A stretch of 64,000 nucleotides of DNA from Lentisphaerota bacterium (GTDB lineage Bacteria; Verrucomicrobiota; Lentisphaeria; Victivallales; Victivallaceae): positions 62,001 through 126,000 of the forward strand of contig SUVV01000005.1 in the NCBI GenBank assembly GCA_015061805.1, read 5' to 3'. The translations under genes were made by a program, and so were the position numbers. Positions 52,231 through 60,393 of this stretch are shown here, piece by piece. The notes under the pieces are model-generated. The model did no database searches. It was not told the origin of the DNA and was given only the letters and a program-made list of their open reading frames with translations. The stretch's first letter is position 1. Every line of letters begins with the position of its first letter.

Positions 52231-53437
52231 AGGTTGCAAATCCCCGTTTGCCCAGACTGCGCAGAACTACCTGCAGTACCAGAAAACAAGAGCAGTGATA
52301 GTGGTAATAATAGTCGTAAATACGCCGCTGTTCCGGAGTATTCTGAAGTCCGTAGATCTCTCCCATCTGGAAAACATAATTTTCATTGGCAGGGTGGCTC
52401 TTGACCAATTCCCGCCGGAAAAAGATCACTCCCCAGTAGCCCGGATAACGATCCATCGAAAGTTTCCAGCACCAATGGGAATTCTTATGCGTCAGGTAAT
52501 AGGGCAGTATCAGCAGATAGGGAACCAAGCCGACCACCGCAAGCACCAGCGCAATGAAGTGTTCCCATAAACGCAGAATCCACGCCGAACGGTTCTGGAT
52601 CGGAGAAAACGCATAACTGAAACTGTTGCGTTCCAAAACTCCTCCCGAAAGCGGATCGATGATCCGCCCCGGAGTGACGATCTTGTTTCTGATTTCAAGT
52701 TTTCCTGCGATATAGGTGCGGTCAAATATGATCGAGTGTTCCACACAGCACTCTTTGTCAACCAGCGAGCGTTCTCCGACAATGGAATTGCGGAGATTGC
52801 TTTTGCTTTCGATGAAAGTATTGTCCGCAAGCACCAGCGGCCCTGCGAGATTGCAGTCACTTTTCATTACCACGTTGGTTCCGGTGTGGATGTTATCCGT
52901 CATCGAATAACCGGGCAGATTGTAGAAATCATCATTCAAGACCTGAAAGTTGACCTCAAAATAACTTTCCAATGAATCAATGTGATAACATTCGACAGTG
53001 CTGCGGTACAGTTTGCCGTCCTTGAAGTAATAAATACCATCGGCATTGCCGTCATCTTCGCAGGGAACAAATGATTTCTGCAATTCTTCCCGGGTGTGAC
53101 TTTTGGGCATCACCATGCCGTGCAGGATAAGGCAGTCGTTTTCACACGATTCCTGATATGTTTCCAGGAGTTGGTGTACGGTGAAATGCCCGCCGCCCTT
53201 GCGGTAATCCAGTTTCAACTCTCCATGCTGATACTTGTAAAGGTGTTCAGCGAGATGTTCGTTGTAGGCAGGTCCCAGCAGCAACATGGATTCGGCTTCA
53301 CAGCGCAGCGCGAGATCGATAAAATATTCTGCGGCGCAGCGGCCGCCGACCGGCATCATGCCCAGACTGCGGTCAGGAAAATATTCCTTGCACCACTCCT
53401 GCGCTTGCGAATAGGGATTTATCAGCAGATGTTTCAT
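52208..53437 (-). CDS. Sugar-nucleotidyltransferase-like protein with left-handed beta-helix and C-terminal membrane segment
   Basis: 409 residues. The N-terminal half has no clear GxGxRxxP pyrophosphorylase motif (starts MKHLLINPYSQAQEW). Residues about 185-265 show hexapeptide-like coils (GTNVVMKSDCNLAGPLVLAD, ESKSNLRNSIVGERSLVDK). Then a hydrophobic helix near 295-320 (FIALVLAVVGLVPYLLILPYYL) and M-D-R-Y-P-G-Y-W-G-V-I-F-F, which recalls the C-terminus of sugar-phosphate transferases. The name is tentative. It precedes the NTase-fold gene and overlaps it. Confidence 0.6.
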   Translation of the reverse strand: MKHLLINPYSQAQEWCKEYFPDRSLGMMPVGGRCAAEYFIDLALRCEAESMLLLGPAYNEHLAEHLYKYQHGELKLDYRKGGGHFTVHQLLETYQESCENDCLILHGMVMPKSHTREELQKSFVPCEDDGNADGIYYFKDGKLYRSTVECYHIDSLESYFEVNFQVLNDDFYNLPGYSMTDNIHTGTNVVMKSDCNLAGPLVLADNTFIESKSNLRNSIVGERSLVDKECCVEHSIIFDRTYIAGKLEIRNKIVTPGRIIDPLSGGVLERNSFSYAFSPIQNRSAWILRLWEHFIALVLAVVGLVPYLLILPYYLTHKNSHWCWKLSMDRYPGYWGVIFFRRELVKSHPANENYVFQMGEIYGLQNTPEQRRIYDYYYHYHCSCFLVLQVVLRSLGKRGFATYVERKRS

Positions 53438-53438
53438 T

Positions 53439-54152
53439 TTACCACGCCCCCCTGCCGGTCAGGATCGCCGGAATAGTTTTAAGCAATATCAGAAAATCTT
53501 TCCACGCACTGCGGCTGGCGATATACTCTTTATCCAGAGCGATCTGCTTGGAAAAGGGCAGTTCGCTTCTGCCGGAAACCTGCCACAGACAGGTGATACC
53601 GGGAGTGATGTTCAACCGCTTGCGCTCTTCCAATGTGTAAGTCCGTACCTCCGACGGCAGCGGCGGCCGGGGGCCGACCAGACTCATATCGCCCAACAGC
53701 ACATTGAATAACTGCGGCAGCTCATCAATGCTGAACTTGCGGATAAATCTGCCGACGGGAGTGATCCGGGGATCGCGCTTCATCTTGAAAATAACGCCGT
53801 CACCGGATTCGTTGAGTTTCAACAGTTCCGCTTTGCGCGCCTCGGCGTCGATATACATACTGCGGAATTTGTAGAATTTGAAGTGTCTGCCGTGTTTGCC
53901 GACCCGCACCTGACTGAAAATGATCGGCCCCGGACTGGTCACTTTGACCAGCAGCGCAGTAATGAGAAACACCGGACTGCCGGCGATTACCGCAACGATC
54001 GACAGCAGAATATCCATCAGACGTTTGAATGTCTGCGACGTCCGGATGGTGATGTGCCAGAGCAGCATCCGCAACTGGATACGGTTGTGGTGAAAAACGG
54101 AAGGACGTTTCAACTCCTGCCGCAAAGCGATTATCTCTTCGTAACGACTCAT
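53439..54152 (-). CDS. Undecaprenyl-phosphate sugar phosphotransferase (bacterial sugar transferase)
   Basis: 237 residues. K-R-L-M-D-I-L-L-S, one membrane hairpin, then S-P-G-P-I-I-F-S-Q-V-R-V-G-K-H-G-R-H-F-K-F-Y-K-F-R-S-M (in part), D-P-R-I-T-P-V-G-R-F-I-R-K-F-S-I-D-E-L-P-Q and L-V-G-P-R-P are the full set for a priming PHPT (WcaJ/EpsL C-terminal type). It starts polymer synthesis by placing a sugar-1-phosphate on undecaprenyl phosphate. One base overlap with the EpsI-like gene. Confidence 0.92.
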   Translation of the reverse strand: MSRYEEIIALRQELKRPSVFHHNRIQLRMLLWHITIRTSQTFKRLMDILLSIVAVIAGSPVFLITALLVKVTSPGPIIFSQVRVGKHGRHFKFYKFRSMYIDAEARKAELLKLNESGDGVIFKMKRDPRITPVGRFIRKFSIDELPQLFNVLLGDMSLVGPRPPLPSEVRTYTLEERKRLNITPGITCLWQVSGRSELPFSKQIALDKEYIASRSAWKDFLILLKTIPAILTGRGAW

Positions 54153-55219
54153 TATTTTATCTCCATAACAGTCTGGTGCTTCAGCGATTGGACGAATTGC
54201 TGAAGTATATGCCTGCTTTGTTCAACACTTTCATATACCGGAGTGGAAATCTGATAGGTGTAATAATTTCCTCCACTCCGGAAGTGACGGCGGAATCCGA
54301 GAAATCCCGGCGTCGAAAATCTATCCGTACTGTACCATACCCACACCAGTATCCGGCGGGAATTTTTTTCCGCATCAATTTCTGTCACCGCGAAATCCTC
54401 CTGCCAGTACCAAACCTTTTCCGCATGAACACTCCACAAACTGGTGCGCAGACAGTGGCTCGCCGGATGGATCTCGTGAATATCACTGCCGCACTTCACC
54501 GCCAACACCGAAATATCACAATCATTCCGGGTGTAACGGAACTGTCTGACCGAACTGGTGACGAAAAAGCGCCGGGTATTTTCATCCGGTTCAATGCGTC
54601 TGCCCCAGAAATCCCCTGCCCTGCCGGAAAATTCCGGAATAAAACTCCTGCCTTCAAAATAGATCTCTCTGGAGTGCAGCAGCAAAAGAGAACTTCCAGC
54701 CACTGCCGCCGCAAAGAAAAGCGTCCCTTTGCCAACTTCCCAGTTGTGACGTTTATTTCCCCAAATCCACAACATACAACCTGCCGCAAGCAGAAACTTC
54801 AACAGCCACGCACCCCACACCGGACACATCAGCAAAAGCGAAACAATATAACTCGAACTCGGTGTCGCAAGCAGCAAAATCACCGCCGCCGGCAATACTT
54901 TATACGCCATGCTCCACGAATAAATCAGCCATACCGCAGCCCAGATACACAACATCGCCGCCGCCGCCGCCGCCGCATTGATATGGTGGTAATCAGCCGA
55001 TAGCGACAACACCAGCATCGGGACAAGCAGCAGAAGTGCCGCCCATTGCGTTTTTCCGGATTTCCCGCTGCGGCACGCCCAAAGCGCTGCCGGGATCGCC
55101 AGCAGACAGAATATCCAGTCCAACCGGTCAAGCCGCGATCCGCGCCACGCCGACAGGAGATAGGGCAGCTGCAATCCCAGCGGAATTACGGAACAAAGCA
55201 TAAAAATGATCTTTTTCAT
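54152..55219 (-). CDS. Membrane protein with C-terminal EpsI-like (exosortase-associated) domain
   Basis: 355 residues. Six to seven hydrophobic helices in the first 185 residues, then a soluble domain with H-E-I-H-P-A-S-H-C-L-R (248-258), corresponding to the H-S-P-x-V-C-L of EpsI domains, and WVWYSTDRF. In many systems EpsI is fused to the C-terminus of the exosortase or is a small separate protein; here it follows its own membrane domain and is encoded directly after the exosortase (ATGA overlap). No Cys-Arg-His triad is present in its membrane part. Probably a partner of the sortase. Confidence 0.75.
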   Translation of the reverse strand: MKKIIFMLCSVIPLGLQLPYLLSAWRGSRLDRLDWIFCLLAIPAALWACRSGKSGKTQWAALLLLVPMLVLSLSADYHHINAAAAAAAMLCIWAAVWLIYSWSMAYKVLPAAVILLLATPSSSYIVSLLLMCPVWGAWLLKFLLAAGCMLWIWGNKRHNWEVGKGTLFFAAAVAGSSLLLLHSREIYFEGRSFIPEFSGRAGDFWGRRIEPDENTRRFFVTSSVRQFRYTRNDCDISVLAVKCGSDIHEIHPASHCLRTSLWSVHAEKVWYWQEDFAVTEIDAEKNSRRILVWVWYSTDRFSTPGFLGFRRHFRSGGNYYTYQISTPVYESVEQSRHILQQFVQSLKHQTVMEIK

Positions 55220-56088
55220 TTTTCCAGCTCCTCCGGTTCCGGCTTATCCGCCGCCTGAAAAATCCTGCCGATACCTAAAAATATCAGCACCGCCAGAATT
55301 ATCTGCACATATCCCAATGCGGTATGCCAGGTATTCTCCAGAATCACCTCTCCACATTGCCGGTAGAGCAGTACCGTGATCACGATACGCAGAGTGTTTC
55401 CGATGATGATGGCAGGGATGATGAACGAAAAATGCAGAATTTTCCATCCCGATTTTTTGTGCAGTATCTCCACCGCGATCAGGGCGATCAGGATGAAAGC
55501 ATCCAATTGTTTGATACCGCTGCAGGCATCGGTTATGGCGATATTGATTCCGGGCAGATTCAGCGAAGTTCCGGCGTGGACGACTCCGACACCGCAAAGA
55601 TTGAGAATTCCGGCACTCAACACCGTCGCACTCAAACGCAACGGGAAACTCAGCAACAGCATGAACTCCTCATGATACGGCATGAATACACAGCACCACA
55701 GCGCCGGAACCATGCTGTACAACGCCATCATCGTGCCGCCGAAGTAGAGCACAAACGCACATATCACCAGCGAAAAAGCAATCGCCGTACTCAAATTGCC
55801 CGGGAAATTATTTGTCGGCAGTAAAGCGAGGATGTCGGCAGAAATCAGAATCCCCCACGCCGCGGTCTTTTCCGGCCAAGAACTGTTTTTCCGGGGAGTG
55901 CCGGTGCATTTTTTCAGCATCCGTGCAATCAATATCGCCGCCATTGCCAGATCGACCAGCGCCGCATCCCACATCCCGGAAATCAACATCGGAAGCGCCG
56001 CAAAAAAGCAACGATCCCCAGAAGCGTTCCATACAACGCTCCCAGGGGGGTGTTTCAAGATTTGTTCAAACTGTTCTCTGATCTTCAT
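55216..56088 (-). CDS. Exosortase (Xrt family transpeptidase)
   Basis: 290 residues, about eight helices. The active-site set is complete: Cys189 in T-D-A-C-S-G-I, Arg234 in G-N-T-L-R-I, and His255 in N-T-W-H-T-A-L-G-Y. Exosortases cut C-terminal sorting signals in the membrane and pass the protein to a surface acceptor. Translationally linked to the TPR gene and the EpsI-like gene. The subfamily (A to X types) cannot be assigned by eye. The small protein at the head of the operon is the evident substrate. Confidence 0.93.
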   Translation of the reverse strand: MKIREQFEQILKHPPGSVVWNASGDRCFFAALPMLISGMWDAALVDLAMAAILIARMLKKCTGTPRKNSSWPEKTAAWGILISADILALLPTNNFPGNLSTAIAFSLVICAFVLYFGGTMMALYSMVPALWCCVFMPYHEEFMLLLSFPLRLSATVLSAGILNLCGVGVVHAGTSLNLPGINIAITDACSGIKQLDAFILIALIAVEILHKKSGWKILHFSFIIPAIIIGNTLRIVITVLLYRQCGEVILENTWHTALGYVQIILAVLIFLGIGRIFQAADKPEPEELEK

Positions 56089-58256
56089 TGCGGCATCTTA
56101 TTCAATTTTTTCAGACATTCCAACGCGACAGTATCACCGGGGGCAACTGCCAGAAGTTTGCGGCAGAGTTCCCGTACTTTTTCCCGCTGATTCTCCCAGT
56201 TGCACTCTTTGATTTTCTGCTGCATGCCGGATATCCACAACTCTTTCATCCGCTTGGCAAAGGGGGTGGATGAGCGGAGTTTCACGATATCCGGAATTTT
56301 GCTGTAATTGCCGTTCCGGGCAAGTTTGTCAGCGTAACAGAATTGCGCTTCGGCAAGATCGGGGGCAAGTTTGTATGCCTTTTCCGAAGCATCCAATGCC
56401 CGATCAAGTTTGCCGGTTTCGGCAAAAAGTTCGGCGGTATTGAGCAGTACATCAAGGTGATAGGAGGAATTCTCCGGGAACAACGCATATTTTTTGAGCG
56501 CCGCCTGATGTCTGCCATTTTCAGCGAGGGTCATAGCGGCGAAGAAAAGCAGTGTCAGATCTCCTCCGGCATCGGCTTTTTCCAGAATATCGCAGGCGCC
56601 TGCCGGATTGCCCTTTTTGATAAGAAGCAACGCCTGGCAAAACGGTGCATAAGCCGGCGCCCGGGAGAGAAACTGCAAATCGATTTCGCGCATGGTGGCA
56701 CTGGCAAAATTCCAGTATTCCGGCAGAAACTCCGGGGCAAATGCTTTGCGGAACAACTTTGAAGCAACTTCAAAATCCTGTTTCTTCAATGCGGAAATGA
56801 TCTCATAACGCACCATATCGGCGGCGTTTTGCGGAAAATTCCGGCGGTAACTGCTGATGAGTTTACCGCATTCGTTGAAGTCATTCTGACCGAGATAGTA
56901 TTCGATGGCGATCTTGAGGATACCCTGATCCTGCTTGAATCTGGACAAGGCATCCTGCAGCAGAGAAATGTTTATACTGTTGCGCTTCTTTTGAGCGAGC
57001 AATATGATCTTGGCGGTGAACGGCTCTTTTTTGCGGCTGTAAAGCAGATTGGCCAAAGTCAATATAATATCTTCATTGCCGGAGCGTTTTGCAAAATTGT
57101 GTTTCAAATATGAGGAGAGCATCTCATCCGCCCGGAGTTGCAGTTCCGGATAGTTGCGGTCGGTAAGCAATGCCTGATAACTCTCCTGCACCGCAGCGGC
57201 ATTGTTTCCGCTGATGTCCGCGCAAAAGAACATAAAACGCGCCAGCGGAGTACGGATATTGTCCCGCAGCGGCTGGAGCAACTCTTTCAGCGCCGCCATG
57301 TCCTGATTGGCAAAGGCGATCAACGCATCCAGATAATAGCAGAAAAGCATCGCACTTTTACCGGAATCCCCCTGATATTGCAGCCGGAGTTTTCTGATAT
57401 CTCCGGTCCGTTTCACCATGCACATCAGTTCCGCCGCCTGCAGGGCGATCATCGGGTCATGGTAGGTTGCCAGATGTTTTTCAAAAATCAGCAGAGCCTT
57501 GCCCAAACTGCGGTAATTGGCATAAAATCTGCCCAATGCCGGAGCAAAAGCGTATGGATTGAGTTTGAAAGCTGCTTCCAGGGCCTGTTCAGCCTTGTCG
57601 ATATCGCCGGAATTCAAATTGAGTTCGGCTCCGGCAGCAAGGATCTCCTGCGCTGTCCATTCGTTTTCCGGAATATTTTTCAGCGCCGCAAGTTTCCGGG
57701 TATAACTCAAATGGTCATACTTGAAAAGCAGAAAGGCAAGTTCGCCCACCGCATTATCATTATCGCGCCGCGTCAGTTGAGATTTGTACTTATGAAAATT
57801 GCCGTTTCGTCCGGCGGCGTAGAGCAGAAGCTGATTCCACTTATCCGGAAGATCATACTGCTGCGCCAAAAAATTTTCCAACCGGTCAAAGTACCGGGCA
57901 AACCACAATGCCCGGATATAACTGGCTTTGTTTTCCTGACTCAGCGGATTGAGCCGGTGCGCCATGTAGCAGTAGTAAACCTGTTCCGGATAAGTTTTCC
58001 GTTTTTCGGCGATTTCAGCAAGCATGATGTAAGCCGCTTCATTATCGCTGTCATTGCGGACGACCTGCAGCAGCTGTGATTCAGCGAGCGTGAGCGCTTC
58101 CGGAGTTCCGCGTAAAAAATTATTCCGGGCGTTTTTGAAAACCCGGACATTCTGATAATTGGACAGGAGCAAATAAGCAGTCGCCCCGATACACCCGAGG
58201 AGTATCAGGACGGAAGCAATTATCAAAACAAGATGAGATTTTTTCAAGCGTTTCAT
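56085..58256 (-). CDS. Membrane-anchored TPR-repeat protein of the exosortase locus
   Basis: 723 residues. One N-terminal helix (HLVLIIASVLILLGCIGATAYLLL) then all-alpha TPR/Sel1-type repeats throughout (NEAAYIMLAEIAEKRKTYPEQVYYCYMA, DKAEQALEAAFKLNPYAFAPALGRFYANY, RALDASEKAYKLAPDLAEAQFCYADKLARNGN). This is the place of PrsT-type TPR proteins in PEP-CTERM systems. It probably scaffolds the sortase, secretin or export machinery in the periplasm. ATGA overlap with the exosortase gene. Confidence 0.82.
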   Translation of the reverse strand: MKRLKKSHLVLIIASVLILLGCIGATAYLLLSNYQNVRVFKNARNNFLRGTPEALTLAESQLLQVVRNDSDNEAAYIMLAEIAEKRKTYPEQVYYCYMAHRLNPLSQENKASYIRALWFARYFDRLENFLAQQYDLPDKWNQLLLYAAGRNGNFHKYKSQLTRRDNDNAVGELAFLLFKYDHLSYTRKLAALKNIPENEWTAQEILAAGAELNLNSGDIDKAEQALEAAFKLNPYAFAPALGRFYANYRSLGKALLIFEKHLATYHDPMIALQAAELMCMVKRTGDIRKLRLQYQGDSGKSAMLFCYYLDALIAFANQDMAALKELLQPLRDNIRTPLARFMFFCADISGNNAAAVQESYQALLTDRNYPELQLRADEMLSSYLKHNFAKRSGNEDIILTLANLLYSRKKEPFTAKIILLAQKKRNSINISLLQDALSRFKQDQGILKIAIEYYLGQNDFNECGKLISSYRRNFPQNAADMVRYEIISALKKQDFEVASKLFRKAFAPEFLPEYWNFASATMREIDLQFLSRAPAYAPFCQALLLIKKGNPAGACDILEKADAGGDLTLLFFAAMTLAENGRHQAALKKYALFPENSSYHLDVLLNTAELFAETGKLDRALDASEKAYKLAPDLAEAQFCYADKLARNGNYSKIPDIVKLRSSTPFAKRMKELWISGMQQKIKECNWENQREKVRELCRKLLAVAPGDTVALECLKKLNKMPQ

Positions 58257-58298
58257 TACCGCTCAAATCCGACGGAAAACCGGAAAGATGACCGGAAA

Positions 58299-58883
58299 TT
58301 ATTTGGAGGCAAGAAGTTTTTTCCGTTTTTTCAAATAAGCCAGAGCTCCACCGCCAACGATCAGAGTGGCGATGATTCCCGGCAGCGGCTGACCGGACGG
58401 ATTCTTACCATTGGCGTTGACGGTATTGACTTTGAACACATAGTATTCGTGAGTTCCGTTGGAACCTTTGTTGCCGCCGTAGAGCGCGACCGAACCATCG
58501 ACCAGGTCGGATTTTCCCCAGACGACATCACTTCCGAGATCGGCTTTACCGATCGACTTGCTGGAGGTAAAGACCTTACCGTCATTGTCCTTGACATAAA
58601 GTCCGATACGGTCATTTTCGCTGAAAGTAGCAGTTGAACCATTGGCAAAAGAACCGGTTTCTCCGGTTTCAATATTGTACCAGCCGTAGTCGGCAACGCC
58701 TTCGCCGCGATCGATGAAATTTTCGTGGTCTTTATCTTTACCGCTCCGTCCCAGATCGAGCGACACCGTCGTTGTGGAGTCAAAGGTAAACCATCCCCGG
58801 TTACCTTTGCTTTCGTACTGGTAAGCTGCCATCAACGGCAGACTGCAACCGGCAAGAACCAGCATCAACAAAAACTTTTTCAT
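58299..58883 (-). CDS. Small secreted protein with C-terminal exosortase-type sorting signal (PLPG variant)
   Basis: 194 residues. Signal MKKFLLMLVLAGCSLPLMAA (a lipobox-like L-A-G-C at 10-13 is present but the hydrophobic part before it is too short). The mature part is beta-rich, with G-W-F-T-F-D-S, YGWYNIETGETGSF, GVADYG-type strands and a final VFKVNTVN. The tail is Q-P-L-P-G (165-169), a helix I-I-A-T-L-I-V-G-G-G-A-L-A-Y (170-183) and K-K-R-K-K (185-189), the tripartite form of a sorting signal, without the P-E-P core. First gene of the 20-gene operon; only 42 bases, no terminator, separate it from the TPR gene. Confidence 0.85.
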   Translation of the reverse strand: MKKFLLMLVLAGCSLPLMAAYQYESKGNRGWFTFDSTTTVSLDLGRSGKDKDHENFIDRGEGVADYGWYNIETGETGSFANGSTATFSENDRIGLYVKDNDGKVFTSSKSIGKADLGSDVVWGKSDLVDGSVALYGGNKGSNGTHEYYVFKVNTVNANGKNPSGQPLPGIIATLIVGGGALAYLKKRKKLLASK

Positions 58884-58987
58884 AAATATTTCTCCATGTT
58901 ATTATTAACTGACGATCCACACACACTACCGGATTTCAAGAGGAAACAAAAAAAGAAAATCCCCCGAACCCGCAATACATCATATAT

Positions 58988-59017
58988 AATATAGTGCATG
59001 AAAAATAATTTTTCCAA
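58988..59017 (-). promoter_or_regulatory. Promoter of the exosortase/exopolysaccharide operon
   Basis: Minus strand TTGGAA (59017-59012), 18 bases, TATATT (58993-58988); the leader to the ATG at 58883 is about 100 bases with GGAGA before the start. Confidence 0.55.
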
Positions 59018-59061
59018 TAAAAACAGCAAAGTTTTTTAATTTTTTCAATGCTTTTTCAAGG

Positions 59062-59205
59062 AACCCCTCTGCCCTCCTCCCTGACCATCCCGACTACCCG
59101 GAATTCATCGCGGAATTACGCGCCGTTTTTGAAAAGTTTTCTGTAAACGGCACCGTTACCGAACCGCAGGAAACTCAAATATTTCCGGGTGAATTCCAAG
59201 CCTGA
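59062..59205 (+). pseudogene. Remnant of a SAM-dependent methyltransferase C-terminus
   Basis: One plus-strand frame ending at TGA 59203-59205 reads D-H-P-D-Y-P-E-F-I-A-E-L-R-A-V-F then N-G-T-V-T-E-P-Q-E-T-Q-I-F-P-G, which looks like the last 40 residues of class I methyltransferases (F-x-E-L-x-x-x-F ... NGxVxxPxETxIxxG). There is no start codon or upstream body. The rest of the gap 58884-59345 holds the two promoters only. Confidence 0.4.
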
Positions 59206-59266
59206 ACAATATCCAGCCATTCCGCATTGAAATCAAAAAAATTCAACCAGAGCTGCCCTGCCGCAG

Positions 59267-59295
59267 TTGCAAATAAGAATAAGTTGTGCTACTTT
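59267..59295 (+). promoter_or_regulatory. Probable promoter of the PHP gene
   Basis: TTGCAA (59267-59272), 17 bases, TACTTT (59290-59295). 50 bases before the ATG at 59346. Confidence 0.45.
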
Positions 59296-59345
59296 ATCCA
59301 ATGCGTAAAGAAAATCTGAAATCAACAATAAAAGAGATCTGATTT

Positions 59346-60239
59346 ATGAATTATTATGGTGAACAACGACTGGCACTTCGTGCAAATCTCCACACTCATT
59401 CCACACTGTCAGACGGCAGATTGGCCCCGGAACAGGTCATCGAATCCTATGCTTCTGCGGGATATGATGTTCTGGCAATGACCGATCATCATCAGGTCAA
59501 TGATGTAACTCAATGGGATAATCGCGGCATGATCATCATTCAGGGGGCGGAACTTCATCCGCTTTCAAGCCCGGAACGGTGCCGGTGGCATCTCGTTGCC
59601 CTGAATCTGCCTCTGGACTTCAAATGCCTGCGTCCTTTTGAAACCGGAAAATCTGCCCAGGAAGTTATTGATGCCGTCGCGGCAGCAGGAGGCATCACTT
59701 CGGTTGCCCATCCGCATTGGTGCGCTTTCAGTTCTGCAGATATCAAAGATCTCAAAAATTACTTTGCACTGGAAGTTTACAATACCGAATGTGAGTTTTA
59801 CGGCCGCGCCTACAGCGAGCAAACCTGGGACGAACTGCTTGCCGCCGGTCAGAAAGTTTCTGCGATTGCCGTGGATGATATGCATCGGAAATGCGCCCTT
59901 TTCGGCGGATGGACCGTTATTTGCGCCAAAGAACGCACGCTTCCGGCGGTGCTGGAGGCTCTGAAAAAAGGGGAATTTTATGCCACGCAAGGACCGGAAT
60001 TCCATACTCTTTCTCTGGAAGGAAACAAACTTTATGCTGAATTTTCAGAAGCCGTCAGGTGTTCTCTTGTCCTCAAATACAGCGGCAAATGTCTGATCAT
60101 CCCCGGACAGGATGCGCCGGGAACTTCTGCTGAATATGATTTGGAAAGCCTCCGCAATTCCGGCTTCGGCGGCTATGCCAGATGGAACATCACCGATGCC
60201 CGGGGACGATCTGCCTGGAGCAATCCGATTTACTTCTGA
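59346..60239 (+). CDS. PHP-domain metal-dependent phosphoesterase
   Basis: 297 residues. N-L-H-T-H-S-T-L-S-D-G (metal motif 1), M-T-D-H-H-Q-V-N (motif 2), GAELHP, V-A-H-P-H-W (motif 3) and A-I-A-V-D-D-M-H (motif 4): all PHP metal positions are kept. The C-terminal 80 residues form a beta domain (YATQGPEFHTLSLEGN), typical of CehA/McbA-like PHP hydrolases. Cytoplasmic; substrate unknown. Independent of the next genes. Confidence 0.85.
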   Translation: MNYYGEQRLALRANLHTHSTLSDGRLAPEQVIESYASAGYDVLAMTDHHQVNDVTQWDNRGMIIIQGAELHPLSSPERCRWHLVALNLPLDFKCLRPFETGKSAQEVIDAVAAAGGITSVAHPHWCAFSSADIKDLKNYFALEVYNTECEFYGRAYSEQTWDELLAAGQKVSAIAVDDMHRKCALFGGWTVICAKERTLPAVLEALKKGEFYATQGPEFHTLSLEGNKLYAEFSEAVRCSLVLKYSGKCLIIPGQDAPGTSAEYDLESLRNSGFGGYARWNITDARGRSAWSNPIYF

Positions 60240-60326
60240 CGTGTCTCCACTTCATTCTTCCGCCGCCGTAAAGCGGAATTGCAAGCAACCAGATTTTCCT
60301 GTTTCTCTGTTTTTTTATATTTGCAG

Positions 60327-60355
60327 TTGAAAAATCGGATACAGTGCATTAAATT
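60327..60355 (+). promoter_or_regulatory. Probable promoter of the MDR/Gfo-Idh operon
   Basis: TTGAAA (60327-60332), 17 bases, TAAATT (60350-60355). GGGAAA lies before the ATG at 60394. Confidence 0.55.
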
Positions 60356-60393
60356 ATTCCCCGGCACAAAATATTGAAACAGGGAAAAAACTT

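Noticed and set aside
58845-58883. Lipoprotein signal in the small exosortase substrate (L-A-G-C at residues 10-13)
   Set aside because: Only about seven hydrophobic residues precede it; an ordinary signal peptidase cut after A-A at residue 20 fits better, though a lipoprotein is not fully excluded.
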